NCBI GenBank assembly: GCA_035236585.1 | Contig: CP141138.1 | Coordinates: 26,423,437 to 26,487,436, forward strand | Source: Warburgia ugandensis | Taxonomy: Eukaryota > Streptophyta > Magnoliopsida > Canellales > Canellaceae | Direction of reading: 5' to 3' | DNA length: 64,000 nt | Part shown: positions 47,984-60,800 of the stretch, one piece after another | Layout of the letters: the number at the start of each line of letters is the position of its first letter | Position numbering within the stretch: the stretch's first letter is position 1 | Program-made: the position numbers and the translations under genes | The notes under the pieces: generated by a model | The model's database searches: none | The model's input: the letters and a program-made list of their open reading frames with translations, nothing else | What the model was told of the DNA's origin: nothing

Positions 47984-48840
47984 AACTGTGACACCCTAGG
48001 TTTTAGCAACTGTTTTCCCATATTTATACTCAAATAATAATAATTTATATATAGAAAATATATGGGATCCCAGAACTTAAAACTCATGATTTAAAACTTT
48101 TCGCAGCGTTAAAAAAATACCATTTAAGAAAACCCCGAGGGTCATTTCACCTCAAACCACACTGAAGAATAGAACTAAAAGTAAACATTTTGAGCATGCT
48201 TACAAATTAAAACCATGATGAAATTTTTGCAACCGCAAAGATATGTAATAGTGAAAGTTCTAAAGCTCCAGGGTCTATCTAAGATCACCACGTCATTCAT
48301 GTATAAACATATAACCACTATACAGTGATATGGGTCTAATATATCAATATATACAACGACTAAGGAGAATGCCAAAAAGCCAATACCAGTCCAACACAAG
48401 TACACCACTCTGTCTCAATATTTGACAGTATCTGTCCTCAAGCCCCTGTCCAGCTCCACTCTAATCCACCTTCTTCCCTTTCTGACTGTCACACTCTGAT
48501 TCTGAGGCATTGCAAAACAAAGCAATGCCTCAGCAAGCCATGCTTGTGCAGGTGATATACATTCAAAGTAACTCAATAAAAACAAGGCACATGACGCGAG
48601 GCATAAATATCGAAAGATGATTAACAAAATATATAAAGCCTTAAATCACACGATGAAGGACATACCATGTCCATGCAATAAATAAGATATCATCAACCAT
48701 GATATTAGGACATGCACAATTCGAGAAAATCTAGAAAAATATGAATGCATGTCAAAAGTATCAAACCTCATACACAATTAAGCACTATGAGTGTCTCACA
48801 TACACTTACGACAATGTGGGGTCAACTCTCTGTACCATTC

Positions 48841-49020
48841 GCTTTCACCTTTTCACCCTTGCATCCTCACGGGCACTCAGACACTCACAGGAACGACGCG
48901 TACCACTTTCGCTTTTACCCTTTCACCCTCACAGGCACTCAGGCACTTACGAAAAGTTGCGTTGCACACCTGCTTTCACCCTTTCACCCTCATGGGCACT
49001 CAGGCACTCACGGGGTGAAA
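48841..49020. repeat. Tandem repeat (70/61 bp), 3 units, right LTR
   Basis: Units at 48841, 48911 and 48972, with the same spacing as in the left LTR. Confidence 0.85.
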
Positions 49021-50077
49021 AATCGCATCCTACCACAAGATCAATAGTCTCAAATATCAAGTCAGAGAGACTCACACATGTCAAGAAGACAAAAAATCAA
49101 GTGAATATCACGAAAGATATCGAGTACAGTGCATACAATACCCACCAGAAAGATAGCACGCACATGAGAAGCTACATGCTGAAATCAATCTCATGCATAT
49201 GGTAAGGCATAAACCACATGCCTCAAAAACTCAAATCACCTCGGTATCACACTGTCCCAACAAACGTGTAAACGATATCAAGGTGTATGCCCTGATGTAC
49301 CTGTCATGCTATAAATCATGTCATGGTTAATGCATATAACCAAAATCTAAAGTCTGATTATCTATTGATCAGCTCGATCTAAATCATCTAATAGCATTTA
49401 ATAGTTTTGCTATTAAAAAGTTACTCCAAACTAGATTTCTGTTTTAAATCTAGGTCCACCTTGTTGAAACGATCACAATGCCTCTTTCGGATCGTGATTT
49501 CGACCTTTGTAGCTCCTAAAATCAAGGTTTAAAGGAATAAAGGGTAAAAAAACCCTCAAAAACAACAGAAAAGACCCGCCGCGTTTGTCCGGTTGCCGGG
49601 AATGCCTGTCGCCGGAAGTTCATCGTTGGTGGGTGGATATTACACACCATCATGTAACATGCCAATCTGCATGATTTTTTGGACTAGGAGACATCCAAAA
49701 CCTAAGAAATTAGATGAACTCGGTGGATCATCTATAGTTAGTTTCCATAGTGCAAAAAGTATGAACACTTTGATTTAGCATTTTTATTTTTGAGGTCCAG
49801 CAAGCTTTTGCTTTCTTTGGAGCTTGGTTTCGAGTAAGTTGCAATCTTGTGGATCTATATTGGAAATGAAGTTATCATATTTGTGGCTCTAACTGTCCTC
49901 AAAACATTCTTTCTCCCCTTATGGCTTGATAGAGATTAGGCACAAAGGATTGGCCATTGGCTTGACATAACGGAAGGGCAAAGGATTGGAAGCACCGTTT
50001 CAATTCTTGTAGTACTGATTCTGTTGGGTACTCTTACATTGTAATTCATTCGCCTGAACATTTATCAAGAATGGAGT

Positions 50078-50188
50078 GTGGGTGGCGTAATGGCGCAAGA
50101 ATGAGTACTTTCAATCTTGAAGGATAGAGTTCGAAACTCTGCTAAGGGGTGTGTGTGTTAGTGTATGTGTTCACCATTAAAAAAAAAC
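50078..50188 (+). mobile_element. tRNA-derived SINE-like insertion in the right LTR
   Basis: Same A-box (50083-50093), B-box (50129-50138) and A-run as at 43750-43861. Its presence in both LTRs means it predates the last transposition. Confidence 0.65.
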
Positions 50189-50207
50189 AGATAGAGGATA
50201 TATGAAG

Positions 50208-50584
50208 AATGATAGCATAGTGCAAGGAACTACAGTTACTTGCAGTAGTGCACATTACTTTGTAGATACACACTACAAATGATTGATCAGACCCGTCCAT
50301 TGCCCTCTATGAATCTGGATATCTATCTGATTTCTACAATTTTAGACAACTAATGTGCCAAAAACAGCAAAGATTAGATGAGCCTAGGATCAGTATAAAT
50401 GTTCTTGTGATCAGCGCACATGAACCATTGGAAACCTTAGTTAAAGCACTGCCCATATTCAACAAGAAGCATTGAATCGCCTTGATGTTTGGCACGGGGT
50501 TAGATCAACCATTTGTAGGGTCCATCATGCAAAAATAGGGAGCACTACAGCCAGCATCTGTAGTGCATGCACTACGCTATCATT
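50208..50584. mobile_element. MITE-like inverted-repeat element in the right LTR
   Basis: Same element as at 43881-44264, slightly shorter through a small deletion of the CATCATG repeat. Confidence 0.65.
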
Positions 50585-51223
50585 TGTCAAAATTTATCTT
50601 CCAAAACCCACTAACACTTCCTCAAGTTGGATGAAGATTACCTCGAACCTGAGGCTTAGTTTACAACTAGCAACATGCACACACAAAAATTGAGGAGGAG
50701 AGATATAAACATGCGTGCACACACAGACAGAGAGAGAGAGAGAAATAAACACAGGAATAAATTGTTATCTTTCTTTCTTGTAATCTTCTCTATATATTGA
50801 GGTTTTGTAATGGTTTTGATTGGATCCAGAGAGAAATAAGTGGAGGAATAAGTTTTCTTAGAAATAGGAAGGAGTGTTAGAGATAGTTTTGGTGACGACT
50901 TTTACGTTTGCTACTAATGGGAAACGCCCCTCCTTTAAAAGGACGGGGTATTCTTCATATCAAGTAGAAGATGCCGAGGAAAGAGGGCAGCTGTTTTGCC
51001 ATCCGAGGCCGAGACGTTTATGCAAATACAATGAATAATCAGTCAAGAGATTCTTATAACTCTTTGTTCCTATTCCGGGTTTCCAATCTTTGTGCTGTCT
51101 ACACTTAAGGGCATCAAACAATGATTCGACCATCAGGTTGAACAATTAGTCCCCCACTTGCCGTTAAGTTTGATTTTTGCCAACGTTGGTCCTAAACTCG
51201 GATGAAAAAGGAGAAGGGTTTTG

Positions 51224-51475
51224 CGTCAGGTGCTAACTAGCAAGGTAGAAGTTGAAGATGATTTTATTATTTATTTCCTTCTTGCAAATGAATATGCATT
51301 TATATATTAGTTTGTAAGGAAGAAATGAAAATCATCTCCAGCTTTTTAAAATATGGCAACCTTTGCGTCAGGTGCCAGCCAGCAAGGGAGAAGCTAAAAA
51401 TGACTTAGTTATTTCTTTCCTGCTTGTAAGGAAGAAATGAAAATCATCTTCAACTTCTTAAAACTATAGCAACCC
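51224..51475. repeat. Two diverged direct repeats of about 120-140 bp
   Basis: TGCGTCAGGTGCTAACTAGC at 51224 and TGCGTCAGGTGCCAGCCAGC at 51364 each lead to TAAGGAAGAAATGAAAATCA and a CAGCTT/CAACTT end. Confidence 0.7.
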
Positions 51476-51513
51476 TAATATGACATGAATCGAAAACTAA
51501 TATTCCCTCAATC

Positions 51514-51720
51514 TAGGGCGTTCCCCATAAGTGACGCATTGCATTGGATCCCAGGTGCAGTGAAAAATGGGCAAGGGTTGCTAGGGCATTCTCCTAGAAG
51601 TGAAGCACTACATCAGATCCCGGGTGTAGTGATAAATGGGCAAGGGTTGTTAGAGCGTCCCCTCAGAAGTGACACGCTGCATTAGAACCCAGGTGCAGTG
51701 AAAAGTGGACATGGGTTTAT
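51514..51720 (+). repeat. 69-bp tandem repeats at the LINE 5' end
   Basis: Units start at 51533, 51602 and 51671 and share CCCAGGTGCAGTG-like and GGGCAAGGGTTG motifs. A partial unit precedes the first. Confidence 0.9.
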
Positions 51721-52548
51721 GCCATGGAGATTAAGAAGGGCGCTAGTAAATAGGATATCTTCAGAGTATAAGATTCGTATTGCCACATGGAATATAAGGA
51801 CATTGACAAGTAAGAGTTTGGAGTTAATAGAAGCAATGAAATGTAAGAGAGTCAACATTGCATGTATCCAAGAAACCAAGTGGAAAGGGGCTAAAGCTAG
51901 AGAAATCAATGAGTATAAATTATGGTATGTAGGAAAGAATAATAACAGAAATGACATAAGAATAATAGTGGATAATGAATTAAAGGATAAAGTTATGGAC
52001 GTTAAAAGAATTAGATATAGAATTATAATAATAAAACTTGTTCTAGGAGAACAGATTATAAATGTTATAACTGCATACACACCACAAGTAGGGTTAAAAG
52101 ATATAATTAAGAGACAGTTTTCGAAAGATACGAAGAGAGTCATGTAAGAAATTCTCAACATTGAGAGGATATTTATAGGAGGAGACTTAAAAGACATGTA
52201 GGAAAAGAAAAGGAAGCATATGATAAAATACACAGAGGGTATGATATAAGTGAGCGAAATGAGACGGGAGAAATTATCCTCGATTTTTCTTTGTCATATA
52301 ACCCAGCCATTGCAAATACATTCTTTAAGAAGAGGAATGAACACTACATAACTTTTAAAAGTGGACTTCATAAAAGCCAAATAGACTTCTTTCTATTTAG
52401 GAATACTAAGCGATCAATGTATAAGGATTGTAAGGTGATACCCGGTGAGAGTTTAACCTCACAACATAAGTTAATGGTCATGGATATCCATATCAAAAGA
52501 TGGAGGAAAAGAAATGAACTTAACACGTATCCAAAAATTAAGTGGTGA
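51698..52548 (+). pseudogene. LINE endonuclease domain remnant
   Basis: IRIATWNIRTLTSKSLELIE, NIACIQETKWKGAKAREI and VITAYTPQVG are the N-terminal motifs of the RTE endonuclease, including the ETKW catalytic glutamate context. After a break near 52147 the domain resumes with HYITFKSGLHKSQIDFFLF and SQHKLMVMDI. The breaks make it non-coding. Confidence 0.88.
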
Positions 52549-52587
52549 AACTTAAAAGGAGAGAAAATAACCTCATTCAAAAATAAG

Positions 52588-54570
52588 TTGATGGTAGAAG
52601 AAAATTGGAATTATGAAACAGAAGTAAATACTATGTGGACTAATATGACTGAGTCCATTAAGAAAGTGGCAAAAGATGTCTTAGGAGTATCTACAGGTAA
52701 AAGGCTATTAGTGAAGGAAACATGGTGGTGGAGTAAAATAGTGCAAAAAGTTATTAAAGAAAAACGTATTTATTTTAAAGTATGGCTGAAGACTAAAAAT
52801 AATGAAAACTATGAACAATATAAGAATGCTAAAAAGGTTGCTAAGAGAATAGCAAGTGAGGCTAAACTTAAGGAGTATCATAAGCTATATAATAGACTAG
52901 AAACAAGGGAAGGTGAGAAAGATGTGTTTAAAATTGCAAAAGTAAGAGAACAGAAGGGTAAGGACTTGGATCATGTTAGGTGCAGTAGAAGTGATAATCA
53001 AAGAGTATTAGTCAAAGATAATGAGACTAAACAAAGGTGGGGGATATACTTTCAAAAATTGTTAAATGACAATGGCTCTGAAAATATAGGGATTGAAAAT
53101 ATTATAAACCTAAATAACATTGGATATTATAGATATGAACTTAGGATTAAAATACCTGAAGTGAAAGAGGCCTTGAAAAAGGTGAAATCAGGAAAGGCCA
53201 TGGAGCTCGATGGTATACCAATAGAGATTTCAAAGTATATGAGAAATATTTGAGTAGTTTGGTTGACCAAGTTGTTTAACAAGATTATAAAATCAAAGAA
53301 AATGCCTGATGAGTGGAAGAAAGCTCTATTGTACCAATTTATAAAAATAAAGGAGACAAACAGAGCTACACTAATTATCGATAGATCAAACTTATGAGCC
53401 ACACTATGAAACTTTTGAAAGAGTGATTGAGAAGATGCTACGTCATGAGACAAGTATCTTGGAGAAGCAATTTGGTTTCATGCCTTGGAGGTCTACCATG
53501 GAAGTTAATTTCTTACTAAGACAATTGGTAGAGAAATATAAGGAGAGGAGGAAAGACCTTCACATAGTCTTTATCGACTTAGAAAAAGCTTATGATAGAG
53601 TTCTTAGAGAATATGGAGGGTGTTGGGCAAGAAAGGAGTTTCACAGGAGTATATAGACATAAATAAATATATGTATGAAGGAACGGTAACAAATGTTAAA
53701 ACTATTAGTGATGAGACCAGTGATTTTTCTGTCACTGTAGGATTGCACCAAAGATCGGCATTGAGTTCATACCTTTTCACATTGGTTATGGATGAGTTAA
53801 TTAAACATTTACACGAGAAGATTTCATGGTGCATGCTATTTGCAAATGATATAGTCTTAATTGATAAGACAAGGGAGAGTGTAAACACAAAGCTAGAGTT
53901 ATAGAGAGAAGCATTGGAATCTAAAGGATTTAAAATCGGCAGAACTGAGACATAATATATGGAATGCAATTTTAGCAAGGAGAGTAGGAGTGGAACACCA
54001 GTCAAGATTGATAACTAAGAAGTCTCTTTAAAAGACCACTATCGGTACTTAGGATCAATGATTCATGAGAGTGGAAAGATTGAGAGGAAGGTTACATAGA
54101 GAATCCAAGTGGATTGGAATAAATGGAGATGTGCATCTGGAGTATTGTGTGATCAGCGGGTGCTGCTCAAATTAAAAGGAAAATTCTATAGAATGGCCAT
54201 AAAGCTGGCCATGTTCTATGGATCAGAATGTTGGGCAGTTAAGGAACATCATGCTTATAGGATGAGTATTGTAGAAATGAGGATGTTGAGATGGATGAGT
54301 GGTAAGACAAGAAAGGATAAAATTAGGAATGAAAATATTAAAGAAAATCTAGGGGTAGCACTAATAGGTAACAAGATGAGAGAGATTAGACTTAGATAGT
54401 TTAGACATGTACAAAGGAGATTGAAAACGGCACCAGTTAAAAGGAGTGAGGCAATGCAAGTAGTAGGTTTCAAAAAGGTAAGGGGAAGGCCCAAAAGAAT
54501 ATTGATAGAAGTAGTGAAAAAAGATTTAAAAATTTTAGAATTAAATGAAACCATAATATTTAATAAAGAA
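52588..54570 (+). pseudogene. LINE reverse transcriptase remnant
   Basis: Connector and RT of an RTE element in pieces: SGKAMELDGIPIEISKYM (about 53180), QFGFMPWRSTMEVNFLLRQL (about 53470), DLHIVFIDLEKAYDRV (about 53555), HQRSALSSYLFTLVMDEL (about 53745), the active-site region CMLFANDIVLI (about 53830) and a C-terminal RGRPKRILIEVVKKDL. The expected FADD reads FAND, so a catalytic aspartate is lost. Frameshifts occur near 53260, 53400 and 53640, with stops beyond. Confidence 0.9.
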
Positions 54571-54610
54571 AAATAGAGAAATAAAATTCATATAGTTGAC
54601 CCTTAGGATT

Positions 54611-57030
54611 AGTCCATGATGACGAGGTTGTCTTCCCTGATGGCCTCCCTCGAGGAATAAATTAACTACTAAAGACGAGATGATATGACAGAAGTACCGG
54701 CAATGCCAGGCGTAAGCTTGTTGACAAAGTAGTGGTCTTCCAACTTGCACTTTTCTAGTCAAGACACGACTCATGAAAGTATTTGCAAGTTGTCTAAGGT
54801 ACACGGCGATGCGTCTTGATCATTGGATCACAGGAATGATGGAGATTTTTTGTGCTTTTTATAATGCTGTATGGTTCATACGTTTGCCCACGAAAGAACA
54901 ATGCTTTGGTTAAAAGTTAACTTGGCAATTGCTCACTCTGACAGAACCTCTCTTTACACCACCTACAACTATTGTTTGAATAGCAGCTGATAGAAACCTC
55001 ATCACTATAAGCCAATTACACCGTGTTACTGGAACAATAACAGAGCAACAGAATCTACTGCATCTACAAACTTGTCCAAGGGAGAAGGGGCAAAAGTACA
55101 TGCGAGAAGCAAGGGACATGGGGCCTCGGAGCCACCTCGCCTCTGCGATCTACGGAAGGATAAAAGGGAGGAGAAATAAGGAGGACAAACAAGAGTCGTT
55201 AAAGGGTTTTTTTTTCATTCCAGTATAGAGCCACCGTCGCAGTATAGTATAGCAGCTGACACTCGTATGATGACCCAAATTTACTCTGTACGCGTTGCCG
55301 TTAACAACTACCAAAATAAAAGCTTTTGATTTTTGCTTGTAGATGAAGATGCCGTGTTTATATAGAAGGGGAGTCTTGGGGTAATGGTAAAGTTGTCATC
55401 GTGTGACCTGGAGGTCACAGTCTATAGACCCTTGTGGTCCGCCTCCTTCTCCGGACCCCACATTTGCAGGAACTTTGTGCACTGAGGCTGCCTTTTTGGA
55501 TGAAGATGCTACGTTTCCACTGCCTAACCATCAAACCAGGCCCATAAATTACAAGTTCAGAATTTTTGTACAACTGGACCTTTTAAATAAGTGATGTCCG
55601 AGTAGGTGCTTTTCTTTTGTACTTCGAAACTTTTGGCAAATCGCGTGAACAGCAGATGCTCTGCTGCCGCTAGAACAGAACTATTCGCCTAACCGGCTCT
55701 TCTTTTTGCCACCCTCTCTCTTTCCTTTCAACAATTCATGTGCACAATGTCTAGATATAACCATAACATTTACGGTCTAACTTGATCTCCTTATCAATCG
55801 GCAGCAAGATTCTCAGAGTTGGCCCTCAGTTTGTGACAGTGTAACTTGTGTCCGGTCTGATGGCCACCACTTGTACTGTTAAACTGAACGTTCATTGATC
55901 AATTCAGTTGGTCTGTTTTAACTCGACAGCCGTCAAATGTCTTGGAAATGGGATCGTTTCAGTTAGGACCAAATGGATGCTCAGTCGGACAACTCAGGTC
56001 AGTCAAATTTCTAATAAATTAAACTGTACTAGCTTTACGACGATGCTGATGCTTACTACTGGTTTAGCTCCCGGATATTGGCAATGTTCATTTGGTTGAC
56101 AGTCATTTTAGTTATCCTAACCATTTCATTGCCGCGTTCGTTCACTCCAGCTGGGGAGGAGGGGAAAGATGCGGTGAAACAGCTATGACCATAGCTCTAT
56201 TGGCATGTAGGGAAATTGTACGGTGAAAAAATTATTCCCTGCATAGCCTACTAAAGAGTACTTGGAGATGCTTGAAAATTTCCATCCATTTTGGTGATCT
56301 ATGCTTTTGTTGCTCTAGGTTTGAAAATGAGTAAAACTTTGCCATCCATTTTAAAACTGAAGAACGACCAAGGCTAGGACCATGGAATGAATGAAATAAT
56401 TCAGCATGGCTTAGCAAAGATATGTTACAGCCGCCTGTCCCATATACAATATACTCTTCGGAGCACTATACAAGTTCTCACTATGCAAAGGAGCTAACAT
56501 CAAAATCGTCTGCAATTATGGTCAGAAGTAGGATTCCATACAAAAACAGTCACAGTATTAAGAAGTTCATGATACTCCAGAATGCACATGCCATGCTAGC
56601 AACGCTAAAGACAGCAATATCAAACAGATTATAATTTAATGAAATGTCCACAATCGGCATTTTTCCTCTGGTTTTTTCAACTTATGTCTTTCAGGAAAAG
56701 ATCAACATCAAAATCTTGATACGAATAATACATCTCAACCTCCTAATAAGAACCCATAGGAAGATACCCTAAAAAGAGATAGTAGCTAATACGCATGATA
56801 AGGAGAGAAAAATCAAACTTGTCTCAGCTCCCTTGGCAATCATAAAACAAAAATACAAATAAAATATCAAGTGGATCGTGTAGGAGGAAGACTCTAGCCT
56901 GATAGATCTGCAGTAAAATTTGGAAGGATATTAGTAAATGATGGTTACAGAAATTGACTATGACTGTTTCAGTTCGGCTGAAGTAGGATCTCACTGTTTG
57001 GGTACAATTGTTTCAATCTTTATGTGACCT
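54611..57030. other. Intergenic between the LINE and TRS31
   Basis: Only the deleted Au SINE is recognised. ORFs here (for example 54910-55119 -) match no known family. The part next to 57031 should include the TRS31 3' UTR. Confidence 0.4.
55368..55497 (+). mobile_element. Au-type SINE with internal deletion
   Basis: Starts GGGGAGTCTTGGGGTAATGG and ends GAGGCTGCCTTTTT. The segment between GACCTGGAGGTCAC and TCTATAGACCCTTGTGG is missing, removing the B-box part. Near-duplicate flanks GATGAAGATGCCGTGTTT (upstream) and GATGAAGATGCTACGTTT (downstream) suggest its insertion site. Confidence 0.85.
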
Positions 57031-57739
57031 TTAGCCAAGCCTTGCTTCCCTTTGAAGCACCTGAAGCATAGTAATGACATTCAGATATGGCCAACCATCT
57101 CCAATTCTTTTTGGCTTGGATTCAACGGTTAGAAACATAAAAAATGGCACATCTAGCCCCATTTGATGAACCCTCATTCAATAGAAGTAGCAAGCGCTGA
57201 GAGACAAGTAGTTCTTGCATATGTTTCATACTTTGTATAATTTTAGAGAAAAACATCTACATGAATTATACCCAAAGAATCATAAAAGGGTATGGATAAT
57301 ATGACTTGTATATACATTATTATCTACCACAGTTATCCTCTACATATACTTTTACAATTGGACAACCAGATATGGTAGCTATATTACCCAGAGAATAATG
57401 GATGTTCATGAAGGGGAGCCTTGGCGCAACAGTAAAAGTTGTCGTTGTGTGACCTTGAGGTCACGGGTTCAAGGCGTGGAATCAGCCTCTTGCAAAAATG
57501 AAAGGTAAGGCTGCCTACTTTAGGCCATTGTGGCCTGCCCCTTCTCCGGACCCAGCATAGGCGGGAGCTTCGTGCACCGGGGCTGCCCTTTTAATAATGG
57601 ATGTTCATGCAGAAGTATCCAATAAGAGCATAAAATGGGCAACCTATGTGTGTGAGTCTATATGAATTTCATATACATGTACACAAGTATTACCTTTCCA
57701 AAGAAAAAGAAACAGTACACACACAGAGAGAAATACAGG

Positions 57740-57820
<81 letters not shown>

Positions 57821-60800
57821 ATTTTATTTTACTTCAAAAACACAACAGCATACAACAAATTGAGTCTATAAAAGGAAATTTAACTAAAATAAATCTTGGA
57901 GTGCAATTTTGTATTTTCACATTATTATTGTGAGATGTAATACATTCCATGAATGTCTTATCACCCCTTTTGGTGAAAAGGCAGTTTCATTTCATGTGGT
58001 CAACGTCATTCCTAAAGTAAAGAGGTAATATATCTTCAAGGGCAGGCCTATGCCTTCAATACATGAGACGTTTAATCATCCGATTGTTAAGTAGACATGT
58101 TAGTTGATTGAAAAACAGACCTATAAGATGATTTAAAGAGTAAAATCCTTTCTGCCAGATACCTTCACTTGGTAACTCATTTTTCTTGATTATAAAAAGG
58201 ATGGTGCCAGCCAAACCACTGGCACAAAGGCTGCCCATCCATTTCTTAATTCTAGTATGCATTTGATTACTTCATTTTCGTCCAACTTCCCATCCTAGAT
58301 TCTATGACTATGCCATCATCTTTTCTCTGTTCCAGATCTTCTCCACTCCCTCTTTTTCAACCCTAAACATCTTCTATAGTGATATTTCACTTTCTAATGG
58401 TTTATATATGTCCCAACTCATATGTGTCACTGAGTCTTATGGCCAACTCATATGTGTCAGAGAGTTTCTAACAGCTACTAGTGTCCATTTAACTGGTATT
58501 TATCAAGCCAAATGAAGTTCCCATTACACTACAAAATCAAGTCAAAACTGGGGAACTGTAAATTTCAAACACAATTATACTCCTGAAAAGAATAACAGAT
58601 AGGGATAATAGTAACATGTATTTATAAGTGAACTCTTAACATAGTTCACAAAGTAATTACAGCAGCACAGTGACAAAAGAAAAAGAGGGATGTTGACATA
58701 ACAGAAAAGAACTCAGAAGCTAACGAGTACAGTAAAAGCTCATTAGCACTTTACCTCCTCAGCAAACTTGATCAAAATGGTGGTTCTTGGTCGTTGCTGG
58801 CCCTCCATAGGTACAAAATGAGCTGTTACTACAGCAGGAAAACCTGAACTATCTAGTACACCCTTCACAACAATAAATGCCCTTTCAGTGATCTTAACTG
58901 TTGGATTACAACATTACAAATCCCACCAAAGGCAATGAGATATTTGTGAATAGTATAGCATACTCACCTTTACAACGCCAGCAACAAATGCTCCACAATT
59001 GAATGTCCCCATGTCTTTCGGTATGGAAATAAACCTTAAAGAGAAAATGAAGGAAAATAAAGTAAAAAATAAAACTTTAACTGAGTTTGTCATCAAATAA
59101 AACTTGCATTACTTGATCACAAAGCAACATAAATTGGTCCTTTTACCTGTTTACAAGGAGTTCCTTCTCGCTGATCATGTATTCATCTTCATGCTCAGTG
59201 CCTTTCTCAAGTGAGTCAGCCACCTAATGTGTATAATAAAGGAAATCAATAAAAAATAAGAATATACACATGGAAATATTGTGGCACAAAAGGTTAATAA
59301 AGAATAGATATTTCTCTAATCCCACTACAGAAACCAGCCATCACAGCCAATTAATAGATCCAGGAACCAATAGGTGCTCTGGAATCTGCTGTCAAATTTG
59401 CTATCACCCTTCAAGACTCGTTACAATTCAGTGCATGATGTGGAGAGCTACCAAATGGTTTCCGTTTAACATGTATCTTCCCATGCCATGGTCTAAAGAA
59501 ATGTTATCAGGCACCATAGTAGACACCAAAAGTCCAGCAATGTAACATATCAAATTGCCTGGCAAAACACCATATTCAACAAAATGATAAGGTCTTCTGG
59601 ATGATTGGTGTATTTACTGAACAAGAAAACACTTTTTATTCATGTCATCCAGCTGTGAACCAAAGTATCAAGTAATAGAATCATTGCTAGCACAAAGCTT
59701 TCGAAGTAAAAAACCTTCAAAACTGTTGTATGCTTAAAAAATGAATGGTCAGAAAACATGAAGAGCATGGTCAACATAAGGGGAATGGATTCACCTTTCC
59801 AAATAACACCTTCCATACTGTACTGTGTACAAACGACAAAATCCCTAATAATCGAGTCTCCCTTCTGTTTCCCTGTGCATAAAGATTGAAACACGTCAAC
59901 ATCATCATGAAGCTGATCTAGGAAATCAGCATGCTGACTTAATACAACGTGCAGTATGGTTAGATTTCGGCACCAGAAACTCAGCAACAACCTACCGTTG
60001 ATGACCCTATGCTAGATTTGGGAAACAGTTGGGTGCTTTACATGCAAGGACATTACTTCTGGTTCCAAACAAACCAAAGTAGCATACTCAAACGAAGCAT
60101 AACATGAAGCAAACTATAAATTTAGGGAGAAATATGAAGAAAATTTTCTTAAACACGATCAGTAGAAAAATAGAATATGATAATGATGCTAATTACATAA
60201 CAAACTAGATAGGTTAATTGGTATACAATTCTAAAATCAGTCAACATTATAAGCAACTCATAATGTTAGCCATATAAGGGAATGAGAGAGTGAGCACATA
60301 AGCATACATCAGTTCTCATGCCATATGATCGTTCACAATCTATAAACGATGATTTCCCATTGTCATTTTGACTAGTAAATTTACCCTATGTATCTAACAA
60401 AATGAAACTGTCACTGAACCAGTTTCTTTCTTCTTTCTGAAAAGGTGCATAACAACTGCCTCCACTCCCAATATGACTATAACCTAAAAACAGTAAAGCA
60501 GGAATGAGAAAATGAGCTATATGAAAAAGCCTAATACGAAATAAATAACAAGAAAAGATCCCTTCACAGATCTAAGTTTAAAAGGTGAAGCTGAAACCTT
60601 CCAAGGGGCATCAGCTTTTATGCTTTGAATTAGTAGCTACATTATGAAGTGCCAAGGCAAAGTTGATTAAAAAGGCACAGGCTGCAGGAGACAATATGTA
60701 ATTATGAATAGCAAGCAATAATTAAGACAAGGTCAACATAGAGATTACTTCTTCTTTTTCTCTTAATGCTTACTCTCTATAATTATACAATTATAATTTG

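Larger units (their letters stand above)
41688..50939 (-). mobile_element. Second Tekay-type chromovirus, antisense, internally deleted
   Basis: Two LTR copies about 2.95 kb long (41688-about 44636 and 47987-about 50939) flank about 3.35 kb of internal DNA. The primer site at 47972-47983 next to the right copy fixes the orientation as - strand. Internal remnants reach protease and RT only; RNase H and integrase are absent. The far ends of both LTRs are not resolved: similarity stops after CTCCTTTAAA, and no convincing target duplication was seen, so flanks may have been lost. Confidence 0.8.
47987..50939 (-). repeat. 5' LTR copy of the antisense Tekay-type element
   Basis: Starts TGTGACACCC on the + strand, directly beside the primer site. 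It carries the intact 30-nt hairpin at 48503-48532 and the same SINE and MITE as its partner. Confidence 0.87.
51514..54610 (+). mobile_element. RTE-clade LINE, near full length, non-functional
   Basis: Non-LTR retrotransposon with an apurinic-type endonuclease followed by RT, as in plant RTE elements. It starts with 69-bp tandem repeats and ends around the conserved C-terminal tail of the RT protein. Several frameshifts and stops divide the coding region. It lies directly right of the truncated LTR of the antisense Tekay-type element. Target duplications and the 3' tail were not identified. Confidence 0.88.

Noticed and set aside
58741..58862. TRS31 ending at the stop just after exon 7 (VKC)
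   Set aside because: A good donor GTAAAG follows GAGGAG, and a matching acceptor with the conserved EARLG end is found at 57031-57060. Kept only as a possible alternative.
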